A stretch of 64,000 nucleotides of DNA, taken from NCBI RefSeq assembly GCF_041296385.1, contig NC_091022.1:23579967-23643966 (forward strand), read 5' to 3'. The notes under the pieces were generated by a model. That model was not told the DNA's origin, ran no database searches, and saw only the letters and a list, made by a program, of their open reading frames with translations. The DNA is from Aphelocoma coerulescens. Taxonomy: Eukaryota; Chordata; Aves; Passeriformes; Corvidae. Shown in pieces: positions 1 to 42,253 of the stretch. Position numbers and translations under genes: made by a program. Position 1 is the first letter of the stretch, and every line of letters starts with the position of its first letter.

Positions 1-427
1 ACACACAGAACCCCAGATCTCTCGGAAGCTGGGAGAGAATGCACACAGGAAGATCAGCACTGCTGTAAAACCACAACACAGGACTTGCATGCAGCTACTT
101 GACTGTTGTCACACAAGAATTCTTTGCTGCCTTTTCAGTCCAACAAGATTGTTACACTCTCCATTAACAACATGCCACAGAGAGCATCCAGGACAGAGTA
201 CAGATTTCAACTCAGAGATCCCAAATCCCTCCTAGATGTTATTCCTGGATATGGGACCATCAGCACATGTAATTATGGAGCCTGTGAGTCATGTGAAGAG
301 GCCTTGAAGGCTTGGGCTATCTCCAGGTCCAAGCTGTCCTTTCCACCCATCTTTATGCAGATCATTTTGATTTTGGGATGCCCCACTCCCCCCAGAGCAG
401 CAGGGACCCTTGCAGGAGGGACAGTAC
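1..427 (-). other. HECTD3 intron 10 (partial)
   Basis: No further HECTD3 coding block (the next should begin near a VYEGLKPSDKY-like segment) is present on the minus strand, so the intron continues past position 1. I see no repeat or RNA gene in it. Confidence 0.8.
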
Positions 428-5387
<4,960 letters not shown>

Positions 5388-5717
5388 CGCGCTCCGGGCA
5401 CCGGCTCCGCGCCGCTCCGGTTTACGGCCGAACCCCGCCCGCCGACAGGCAAGATGGCGGCGCCCGGCGGGGCAGACGTAGGGCAAGATGGCGGCGCCCG
5501 TGTCACGTACGGAGGAGCAAGGCGCCGGGCAAGATGGCAGTGTACGGAGGGGCGGGAAACGGGGCAGGGGGGCGGGGAAAGATGGCGGCGGGAGGAGAGG
5601 CGGGAGTACGTCGAGATGGCGGCGCCGGCGGGGCGGGGCGGGGGCGGGACGGGGTGGATCGCGCCGGATCGCGCCGCGTCGGGAGGCAACGGAGAGGCCG
5701 GGGAGCGGCGCAGGAGG
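5388..5717. promoter_or_regulatory. Bidirectional HECTD3/UROD promoter
   Basis: Only 330 bp separate the two divergent start codons, so both 5' UTRs and core promoters must lie here, or overlap the first exons. There is no TATA box. The interval carries five CAAGATGGCGG-like motifs (starts 5450, 5484, 5530, 5578, 5612), runs of GGGGCGGGG Sp1-type boxes near 5547-5577 and 5631-5660, and a TCACGT core near 5501. Head-to-head housekeeping pairs with CpG islands commonly use such TATA-less initiation. Transcription start sites cannot be placed from sequence. Confidence 0.85.
5450..5623 (+). repeat. Five YY1-like CAAGATGGCGG motifs
   Basis: Motif copies at 5450-5460, 5484-5494, 5530-5540 (ending GGCAG, not GGCGG), 5578-5588 and 5612-5623, spaced 34-48 bp. 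CAAGATGGCGGC is the well-known YY1 core-promoter site. The first two copies lie in longer similar blocks (GGCAAGATGGCGGCGCCCG), suggesting local duplication. Confidence 0.85.
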
Positions 5718-5740
5718 ATGGAGGGTGGCGAGCGGCTCCT
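5718..5740 (+). CDS. UROD: UROD exon 1 (coding part)
   Basis: MEGGERL plus two bases of Leu8; donor GTGAGT follows immediately. Short first coding exon, as in mammals. Without splicing, a TGA closes the frame at the junction. Confidence 0.93.
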
Positions 5741-8700
5741 GTGAGTAACCGGGATCGGGCAGGCCTGCGCTCCTTCCTAGTGTGGTGATGGGGGCAGGCA
5801 CCGAGGCCTGCACGGGGGATACTGGTGTGGCTCTGGGAATGGCGATCTGGCACTATGGGGGCACTGGGTAGTGCTATCACCAGGATAGTGCTTTCGTGCT
5901 GAGATCCTGTACTGGGGACACTGGTGTGGCTCTGGGGACACTGCTGATGCACTGGAGTGGCCCTGGGGTTATGGTGCTGGCACAAGAGTCCGGTACTGGG
6001 TCACTGGAGAGGCTCTGGGCGGGTGTTGCTGATCCTGCACTGGGAGGGATCAGCAAGGCCACCGGTGTGGTAGTTAAGTCACTGGTCCCAAATGGAGATT
6101 TTGGGGACTTTGTTCCCATAGGCCCCGCGGTTGCCGGGGTCCCCCTCCCCGGCGCAGGCCGGGCTCCAGCAGGGAGGCTGGGGATGGGGGAGGCTGGGGA
6201 CGCGTGGTCTGGCACAGACGGGGGGAGAAATGCAGAACTGCCCGCTCCGCTCGTCCCAAATCTCTCCTGGCGGGAGCAACTGGTGGCCCTGATAACTTAA
6301 TCTCGCGGGCCCTGGGCAGGGCATCGCCTCTTCCCGGGGTGGGGGGCCCGCTGTCCTTTGCAGGAAGAGGTCCTGGACTGTGGTGGAGAGAATTTATCAC
6401 GTTTGCCACAGCTAGGCGCAAGCCTCTTCTGCGGTCAGGGAGTGGGGACGAGCCGCTGACGCTGGCACCCTCTGCCCCAGCCGTGGGGGCCTGGCAGGGC
6501 ACCCAGAATCGTGGGTGACAGTCTGTACCTGCTCTTTGCTTCGCAGCCCCAAAGGCTTCCCCAAGCTGAAGAACGACACGTTCCTGCGCGCGGCGCGCGG
6601 GGAGGAGACGGAGCACGTCCCGGTGTGGTGCATGCGGCAGGCGGGGCGATACCTGCCAGGTGAGCGGCGGAGGTGTGCGGGGGGTGGCGAGAGGGCATCA
6701 GCAAGCAGCCGGTAACATTTGTGCTGATCCCTTGTAGAGTTTCGGGAGACACGGGCGTCACAGGATTTCTTTGCCACTTGCCGGAGCCCCAAATTGTGCT
6801 GTGAGCTGACGCTGCAGGTGAGCACCTCTCAGGGGTCTGTGTGTCCCCTCTCCCTGCCCAGATGGGGATGGGGAAAAACCTTGGTTCTGGCCATCCTGGG
6901 TGGTCTCAGGAAATTGTGCAGCCCCTGGGGACTCCAGTACCCCATGGGCTTGACCAGGTCTTCCATGAGGAGGGAGTCACAACCCCTCACTAACATTGCT
7001 TCTCCTGTGTAGCCACTAAGACGATTCCCCCTGGATGCTGCCATCATCTTCTCTGACATCTTGGTGGTGCCCCAGGTGAGAGCCATGGCCATGGGGAACA
7101 GCAGCTGGTAATGGGGCAGAGTTCAGGGCTGCCCCGTTCTCCATCTCCCCTGTCCCCAGGCGCTGGGCATGGAGGTTGTCATGGTCCCTGGCAAAGGACC
7201 GACGTTCACAGAGCCCCTGAAGGAGGTGGAGGATCTGCTGAAACTGCGACAGAAGGTGGATGTCACTGCGGAGTTAGGTTACGTCTTCCAGGCCATCACA
7301 CTGACACGACACAGCCTGGAGGGCAAGGTGCCCCTCATCGGCTTCTCGGGGGCACCGGTAGGTGATGTGGCTCCTCTGTGTGGGTTCCCCTGATGGGCTC
7401 CTCTGCTTTCCTGGGGTGACACCAGCTATGGCACCCCCAGCTGTGGGTGCTACATGGGTGCGTTAGGGGGAGCATTCAGTGCAGGAGCAGCTTTGCCCCA
7501 GGCTCTGGGTTGCTCACAGGTCCTATGTTCACCACTGTGACTGGGGCTTTGTGTCTTCTTTCATCTCCATCACCCTCCTCACTTCTCTCCTTCCCACAGT
7601 GGACGCTCATGTCCTACATGATTGAGGGTGGTGGCTCCACTACAATGGCCAAGGCCAAGAGCTGGCTCTACCGTCACCCTGAGGCAAGCCACCGGCTGCT
7701 GCAGCTGCTGGCCGATGTCATCACTGACTACCTGGTGGGGCAGGTGGCTGCTGGAGCGCAGGTGTGTCCTGGGGCATGGGTACAGGGCCAGGAAGGAGGG
7801 CAGGGACTGGACACAGGGACCAGAGAGGGTCCAGCATCTGGAAAGAGGAGGAGAGACTGAAGTGCTGCTCTCCCAGTCCCATGGAAAAGTGGTTGAATCA
7901 CCATCCCTGGAGATATTTAATAGACAAGTAGATGTGGCACTTGGGGACATGCTTTACTGGTGGATTTGGCAGTGCTGGGTTAACCTTCGGACTCAATAAC
8001 TTTAAAGGTCTTTTCCAACCTAAAGGATTCTGTGTCCCTGGCAGGCACTCCAGCTGTTTGAGTCCCATGCAGGGCACCTGGGCCCGGAGCTGTTTCAGGA
8101 CTTTGCCCTGCCTTACATCCGAGATATTGCCCAGGCTGTCAAGAGCAAGCTGAAGGAGGAGGCACTGCCCCTGGTGCCCATGGTGAGTCAGGGCTGCCTG
8201 GATTGACCCTGACGTGTGGGGGCTGCTGGAGAGGGGTGCATCCCCTGGTACCTGCTTCCCTCAGTCCAGCCTGTGGAGAGGGGTCTGACTCAGAGCAGCT
8301 GCTGCCCATCTCCTCCCTCCCCAGATCATCTTTGCCAAGGATGCACACTACGCCCTGCGCGACCTGGCCCACGCCGGTTACGAGGTGGTTGGTCTTGACT
8401 GGACCATCCGGCCCCAGGAAGCTCGGTAAGAGTCTGGCACAGGGCTCAGGTGTCTGGGCAGGACCCCAGGCCAGGTACTCTGGCCTCCTCCTCTGCCCTG
8501 AGCCATCCCAGGCCTGCATTGAGGGGTCCTGGGTGTCCCGTCGTGGGGGCTGCAGGCACCAGGCTGTCCTCAGCCTCTGTAGCACATGCAACAACTCACC
8601 TGCTTCCTCCCTGCTGCAGTGCACAGATGGGAAAAGATGTCACCCTGCAAGGGAACTTGGATCCGTGTGCTCTCTATGCACCCAAGGTGAGCCATGGCCA

Positions 8701-9042
8701 TCGCCAGCAACCAGGGCTACTTCCAGCCTGCGTTAATGGCCTTCTGCCTCAGCTTCCCCACCTGCAGTGCTGGCTCGTGTCCCAGCAGTCTCCCAGGCTG
8801 GCTGGGGGGGGTACTGGTGGGGGTGAAATACCCTGACCTGGATGGGACTGATGCATGGTTTCTTACCATACCTACAGGAGAAGATTGGCGAGCTGGTGAA
8901 GAAGATGCTGGAGGGTTTTGGGACCCAATGCTATATTGCCAACCTGGGCCATGGCCTCTACCCTGACATGAATCCTGAACATGTGGGTGCCTTTGTGGAG
9001 GCTGTGCATGCTCATTCCCGTCACATCAACAAGCACAGCTGA
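5718..9042 (+). CDS. UROD: UROD, uroporphyrinogen decarboxylase (complete)
   Basis: Ten exons: 5718-5740, 6547-6659, 6738-6817, 7013-7075, 7160-7357, 7600-7761, 8045-8182, 8325-8425, 8620-8686 and 8878-9042. Together they give 369 codons plus TGA, against 367 residues in human. The enzyme removes four acetate carboxyls from uroporphyrinogen III to make coproporphyrinogen III, cofactor-free, in the cytosol, as the fifth step of heme synthesis. Both family signatures are present: [11 protein letters not shown] (residues 33-43) and [18 protein letters not shown]. Catalytic or substrate-binding residues Arg38, Arg42, Asp87, Tyr165, Ser220 and His340 are all kept (human number plus one). The start has A at -3 and G at +4. 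All introns are GT-AG. The gene shares its promoter with HECTD3. Odd points are a CR1 element ending 10 bp before exon 7 and in-frame ATGs upstream. Confidence 0.98.
5812..6020 (+). repeat. Decayed GGTGTGGCTCTGGG minisatellite in UROD intron 1
   Basis: Four imperfect copies of an ACTGG(T/A)G(T/A)GGCTCTGGG-type unit start near 5818, 5920, 5954 and 6004, separated by CACTGG-rich spacer. The rest of intron 1 (5741-6546) holds only the E-box/GATA sites listed separately. Confidence 0.6.
6277..6295 (+). promoter_or_regulatory. E-box/GATA composite in UROD intron 1
   Basis: CAACTG (6277-6282), eight bases, then GATAA (6291-6295, within TGATAA). This is the CTG-N7-TGATAA arrangement bound by TAL1/GATA1 complexes in erythroid genes. 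A second GATA core, TTATCA (TGATAA on the minus strand), is at 6394-6399. Function is inferred. Confidence 0.5.
6547..6659 (+). CDS. UROD: UROD exon 2
   Basis: Completes Leu8 and encodes residues 9-45, [10 protein letters not shown] to RQAGRYLP, including the first active-site signature with Arg38 and Arg42. Acceptor TTCGCAG. Confidence 0.97.
6738..6817 (+). CDS. UROD: UROD exon 3
   Basis: Completes Glu46 and encodes residues 47-72, [10 protein letters not shown] to CCELTLQ. Acceptor TTGTAG, donor GTGAGC. Confidence 0.97.
7013..7075 (+). CDS. UROD: UROD exon 4
   Basis: Residues 73-93, [10 protein letters not shown] to ILVVPQ. Contains catalytic Asp87 in [11 protein letters not shown]. Confidence 0.97.
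7160..7357 (+). CDS. UROD: UROD exon 5
   Basis: Residues 94-159, [10 protein letters not shown] to PLIGFSGAP. Acceptor CCCCAG, donor GTAGGT. Confidence 0.97.
7600..7761 (+). CDS. UROD: UROD exon 6
   Basis: Residues 160-213, [10 protein letters not shown] to GQVAAGAQ. Carries Tyr165 of the second active-site signature. Donor GTGTGT. Confidence 0.97.
7884..8034 (+). mobile_element. CR1 LINE 3' fragment
   Basis: A sense-oriented CR1 3' end runs from about 7884 to 8034. It has the typical series TCACCATCCCTGGAG, GATGTGGCACTTGGGGACATG, GGCAGTGCTGGGTTAA, and TTTAAAGGTCTTTTCCAACC, and ends GGATTCTGTG near the usual octamer tail. It is heavily 5'-truncated, as most CR1 copies are, and lies in UROD intron 6. 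The left edge is approximate; sequence back to about 7825 may belong to it. Confidence 0.92.
8045..8182 (+). CDS. UROD: UROD exon 7
   Basis: Residues 214-259, [10 protein letters not shown] to LPLVPM, with Ser220. The acceptor CCTGGCAG lies only 10 bp past the end of a CR1 element. Confidence 0.97.
8325..8425 (+). CDS. UROD: UROD exon 8
   Basis: Residues 260-292, [10 protein letters not shown] to TIRPQEA, with Arg293 split. Acceptor CCCCAG, donor GTAAGA. Confidence 0.97.
8620..8686 (+). CDS. UROD: UROD exon 9
   Basis: Completes Arg293 and encodes residues 294-315, [10 protein letters not shown] to ALYAPK. Contains the conserved [11 protein letters not shown] loop. Confidence 0.97.
8878..9042 (+). 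CDS. UROD: UROD exon 10 with stop
   Basis: Residues 316-369 then TGA. Contains [10 protein letters not shown] with catalytic His340. Acceptor CCTACAG. Confidence 0.97.
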   Translation, partial: EKIGELVKKMLEGFGTQCYIANLGHGLYPDMNPEHVGAFVEAVHAHSRHINKHS

Positions 9043-9126
9043 GCCTGGGATCTTGGGGACAGGACTCTGGTTTGGGCACAGTCACCCCTGTATTGTCACA
9101 GGGCTCACTCCAGGCGGGGCTGCAGC

Positions 9127-9132
9127 ATTAAA
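9127..9132 (+). terminator. UROD polyadenylation signal ATTAAA
   Basis: ATTAAA lies 85 bp after the UROD stop and is followed at about 9153 by GTGTGGCTCTGGCTGGG, a GT-rich downstream element. This implies a very short 3' UTR ending near 9150. Confidence 0.7.
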
Positions 9133-9159
9133 CCAGCACCTTCTCCACAGCAGCCGTGT

Positions 9160-10125
9160 GGCTCTGGCTGGGTGGATGGGGAACTGGATGGCCCTGAAGG
9201 AGATGGGCAGTCATGGCAGGCTGCTAGAGGAGCAAGTGAGGTGAGGGGGAGCTCCTGAACCCCATCCTGCAGGTCAAAATGGGGAAACAGGGATGCCAGT
9301 CATTTGGGGGGGATGCCTCTCCCTGCCAGGCTGCACAGTGTCCATGCTTGAAACAGAGGATGTGAGCCCAGGGCACAGCAGCCATCTCCTGACGATGGAT
9401 GTGCTCAGCTCTGCTAGGGAAGGTGAGCTGCCTGAGGCTGGCAGAGTCACAGCTTGGGAGCTTGGAGCTCACAGCCCACCCCTGGCAGAGGCTCAGCATC
9501 AGCTGTCCCACAGTCCTGCTCAGGTCGGAATGGCCAATGTGGCATAAACACAGGGTAGTCTCATGGGCTGGGAGACCCAGCAGGACTCACCTGGGGGAAC
9601 AACTGGCAAAAGTGGCAGGAGAACCTCTGACACACCACCACCAGCACCCTGCCACACTGGCTGAGATGGCAGCAGAGGCACCATGGCACTACTCCTCCAG
9701 CTCCCAAAGCCTCTTTGGGACCATCCTGCTGGTCCTGGAGTGTTCCCCCATGCACACCTCCTCACCTCCTCTGATCCTCAGCGCCAAGCTTGCCTGGGGA
9801 TCAGCAAACCCTGCAAAAAGCAGCCCCGGAACCCTGAGTTGCAGCTCCTTGCCACCCCATCCCACACTGCAGCATGCTCACATGGGCACCAACACTGCTC
9901 TAGCTGGCATGGACAGGGCAGTGTCTCCAGCATGGGCAAGGACCTGCTAAACGCTGTGTGTGGCAGGGAATTGCACTCAGAAGCAGGCAGGGTGCCTTGT
10001 CTCTGCTCTGTCCCCCTCCTTGGGACACAGGAGCTGGGTACCACAGGGGACTGCAACACTGCTCTGCACAAGTGTGACCCCCTGACCTCAGAGAAAGGCA
10101 GGAGAGACACAGGCGGTAATGTTCA
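9160..10125. other. UROD/ZSWIM5 tail-to-tail spacer
   Basis: Just under 1 kb of unique-looking sequence between convergent 3' ends. I see no exon, repeat or RNA gene. Confidence 0.7.
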
Positions 10126-10130
10126 TCCCT

Positions 10131-10136
10131 TTTATT
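10131..10136 (-). terminator. ZSWIM5 polyadenylation signal AATAAA
   Basis: The minus strand reads AATAATAAAAGGG here, about 1.55 kb after the ZSWIM5 stop. A second AATAAA on the minus strand at 11120-11125 could give a shorter form. Confidence 0.7.
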
Positions 10137-10158
10137 ATTAAACATCAGATGAAGAGGT

Positions 10159-10183
10159 CGCACACACACATACACGCACGCAC

Positions 10184-10214
<31 letters not shown>
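10159..10214. repeat. CA/CG alternating tract and A29 run
   Basis: Plus strand: alternating purine-pyrimidine CGCACACACA...CGCACGCACGC at 10159-10185, followed by 29 A at 10186-10214. In ZSWIM5 mRNA sense this is U29 then a GU-rich tract, just before the polyadenylation signal. Confidence 0.9.
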
Positions 10215-10217
<3 letters not shown>

Positions 10218-10885
10218 AAGGGAAGGAAAAAAAGAGAGAAACAGACTGGTTGAAGACCACTATTTCGGTGGCAACAGAGACCGAGTACAATCGGGTTCCT
10301 GGCCGGAGCGCGGACACAAGTCACTTGCCAAAAAATTAAACCAGACAGCAGATAACTAGCGCACGTTCTCTAACTACAAGTCACCGCCCAGACCGGCCCT
10401 GGCCCCCCCAGCCCTCCCAACCCGCTGGCAAAGAAATGAACCAAAACTGACGAGCCACTGGCCCTGGGCTGGAGTGTGCCCCCAGCGCGGGGCGAGGCGG
10501 GAAGGGCTGGGCGCTGGCTGCACCACGGAGCTGGGAACAGTGCGTGCGGGAAGGCGACGCGGCTGCCCCTCCCTCCCCCGGAGCCGGCAGCCCTGGTGCC
10601 CGCCCAGGCACTCGCACCCTGCACCCGCCCTGCGATGGGCTCGAGTCCTCCATCGCCAGCATCCGCGTGTGTCCGAGCGAGCATCGCCCCGAGTTCCTTC
10701 CTTCGCTGTCCTCCAGCGCTGGGCAGCTGCTCCTCCGTCCGTCTGTCCGTCCGTCCCAGGGCTGTGAGTCGAGTAGATGTTCGCCTCCCCCCCACACCCT
10801 TCTTGCTGCTGACGATGCCATGGGAACCTGAGAAATGTTCGTGTGCCTCCTCCTCTTTTTGTCTGTGGTTTTGTGTGGGTTTTTT

Positions 10886-10943
10886 AAATAATAGTTATAA
10901 TAATAATAACAATAATAATAATAATAGCAATAATAAAAATAAT
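10886..10943. repeat. (AAT)n microsatellite
   Basis: Interrupted AAT/TAA triplets in the ZSWIM5 3' UTR. In mRNA sense it is an AUU-rich array. Confidence 0.9.
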
Positions 10944-11041
10944 CGCCCCAGCCCACAACAATTTCAAGTATCCCCCAAATAAAAGACAGAATTATAAATA
11001 ATTATAACTTTACAATTTAATAATTGACACATATACTATAG

Positions 11042-11049
11042 TATTTACA
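11042..11049 (-). promoter_or_regulatory. Pumilio-type motif in ZSWIM5 3' UTR
   Basis: The minus strand reads TGTAAATA, an exact match to the Pumilio consensus UGUANAUA. It sits in an AT-rich block, which suits accessibility. Binding is inferred. Confidence 0.5.
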
Positions 11050-11684
11050 GTATCATAAATGCTTTTTTTTTGTGTTACTTTTAGTAAGCAATCCCTGAGA
11101 ACAGTTACTTTTACTTGTTTTTATTGAAGTATCTTCACAAATAGAGGAGTTTGCATGTCTCGGGCGGGCAGGAGAAGCGCTCTGCAAAGCCATCGCTTTT
11201 GGTGACGCATGAGGTTCTAGTGTCGCAGGTTTCTTTGCTCGCTTTTTTTTTTTCCTTTCTTTTTTTTTTTTGTTAAATTCCCCACATAATTGTAAAGATT
11301 TTTCACTTTGCAACCTTCGTATCCCTCCAGCGACCATGTCCTTCAGGAAAGAGGTATTAGATTTCCAGGTTAGCTTTTGGTATTGGCAAGGGAGGGCAGG
11401 GGGCTGAGTGAACCATCCTTTTTCCCCGTGGTTGCCTTTTGGTTTGTGCCCAAGGAATCTCTGGATCCTCTCAGTGTGTGAAATGGTTAAATCCAAGAAA
11501 GAGTAACACTAAAAGAAAAAAAAAAAAAAAAGAAAGAAAACAAACAAAAAAAAGAAACAGAAGACCAGAACAGAGCAGCCTCTGCCGATGGGGGGGAAGG
11601 TGATCTCCACTTTCCTTCCTTCTTCTCTCCTGAGTCCCCATGCTGCGGCCAGACCCTGCCAGTGAGCATGGCAGGAGCCGGGGC

Positions 11685-40413
<28,729 letters not shown>

Positions 40414-42198
40414 TTAGCTTCCCTCTGACCACAACCACCCATGCCAGCTCTGGAAGGAGGGAAGGCCAGCCAAGGCTGCTTGTGCGTCTCTCTCATATAG
40501 CAAGGAGTGCAGCACCCAGCACAGCCCATCTCCGTGGCTTACACCCAGCAACACCCAGCCCGTGTATACAAACACACTTCTGCACCAACACACACACAGA
40601 GCCAGACTCATCGGCGAGTTTATTTAACAGCCAAACCCCCAGGGGAAGAGCAAAGCTGCTCAGTTCCCATTTGTTTAAGTATCTCAGACTGTTTCTCTCC
40701 TGGGAGTCATTTCCATCCACGCCTCCCTCTCTCTGAATTTGCAACTCACATGAGTGAGGGCTGGTAGAAAAAGGCCACGTTTGCTTTTCTTTGATGAGGC
40801 AGACAAAAAAAACCCCACAAACTAAATGCAAAGCAATTCCAACTTTCGTGTCTCAACCAGGTAGAGTGCTTCAGGGCATGGTCACAGCTCTGAGCTTCAC
40901 GCAGCGGAAACAAGGAGAAGGGACAGAAACAATGCATAGTCCAAATCATGGCTGGGGAAAAACAGTTCCCTGAATTCCACAAATCGCTCACACCAATGTT
41001 ATGGTGCTCCTTACAGTCCCCACCATGCAGAAAGAGGGTGCAGTGCCTTCAGGCACAAAGTGTGAAGAAAAGCCCCAGGAAGTCCCAAACACGGGTGAGG
41101 AACATGAAATGGGCTCAGAAAGTCCTGTGGGTCCAAAGAAAGGTGGATGTACCAAGCAAGTGAGGGACGAAGTCAGTCAGGTAAGACTGACTGATGGATG
41201 CCTATCAACTTCACTCGGAATGGGAGCCTCAGGGAGTCCTTCTCACTATCCAGCTGCTGAGTGGGTCCAACACCAACACTTTGCACTTGGCTCAGCTACC
41301 TGGAAAAGGGATATTCTTGTTTCCCACACTCATCTGCCTTGTTCCTCCGAGGAGAATGACGCTGCACCAGGAGGTTAATTAACGTGGCCAGGGCCATCCA
41401 GTGTCCCCCTGTCAGAACATGGTGTGGGACCTGGCACCCCACACCGCCCATCCCAGTCCTCCTCCCCAAAGAGGATGCTCACTTTTCTCCATGCCAGTGC
41501 AACCTTATTAAGCCTGTGTATGTACAGGTCCCTGCAGAGCCTGCCATCCCCCCAGAGAAGGCAGCAGACAGCTGAGAGCTCTACAATTAGCGACAGAAAA
41601 GGAGGAGTGTGGGGGGGTGAAGATTAAAATACATTAACTGCATCAAACCCTTGTGTGTTTGCCAGCTCTTACAAAGGCTTTTGGAGACAAATTCTACCAG
41701 AGGTTTTTAATAAATGGCATCAAAACCAGCTATTCACTGCCAGTCTCTTTAAAGCCATGCCAAAAACCACATTCAAATCTGATTAAGCATCAAGGAGATC
41801 TGCTTTTACTTTAGTGCTGGGGCGGGGGAAAAGCAGACCTGTTCTGCTGCCATCACCCAAAAGCCACCCCATGTGGCCAGCAGAGCAGGAGGGGAGGGAT
41901 GGACAGCCCTGCACTTCCCTGTTGCTCGCAGGCTGCCGGGAGCAGGAGCACGGCTGCGGAGGTGCTGGGCTCGGCGCCGCAGGAGCAGCACGGCCAGGGG
42001 CTGACGAGCCTCCCCCTCCACACAAGCCCGTCCCCCGGCAGCCAAACTATATAAATCCCGAGGATAAACTCCAAAGTGTTTATGTTTTACCACTTCTCTG
42101 GTTTGCAATGCTTGGCAGGCAGCTCCGACTCACTGCCAGTTTCTCCCTAGTTTACTTTTTGAACAAGTTAAAAGGATTGGAAACCACGTTCCTGAGCA

Positions 42199-42253
42199 AG
42201 TATGTATGTATATCCTCGTATGTACGCCTGCAGGCACACACACACATATATAA
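42199..42253. repeat. GTAT/CA microsatellite cluster
   Basis: GTATGTATGTATA, GTATGTACG and CACACACACACATATATA follow each other within 55 bp. Confidence 0.85.

Larger units (their letters stand above)
10115..11684 (-). other. ZSWIM5: ZSWIM5 3' UTR
   Basis: From the stop codon (11685-11687) to just past the AATAAA. It is unusually rich in simple sequence: an A29 run on the plus strand, an alternating CA/CG tract, an AAT array, T-runs at 11245-11270 and an A-run at 11516-11531. The AT-rich block 10980-11070 contains, in mRNA sense, UGUAAAUA and UUAUUUAU, resembling Pumilio and AU-rich elements. The 3' end is inferred. Confidence 0.75.

Noticed and set aside
10381..10956. Minus-strand frame rich in tyrosine (191 codons).
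   Set aside because: It is a translation of the (AAT)n microsatellite and GC-rich 3' UTR of ZSWIM5; no homology.
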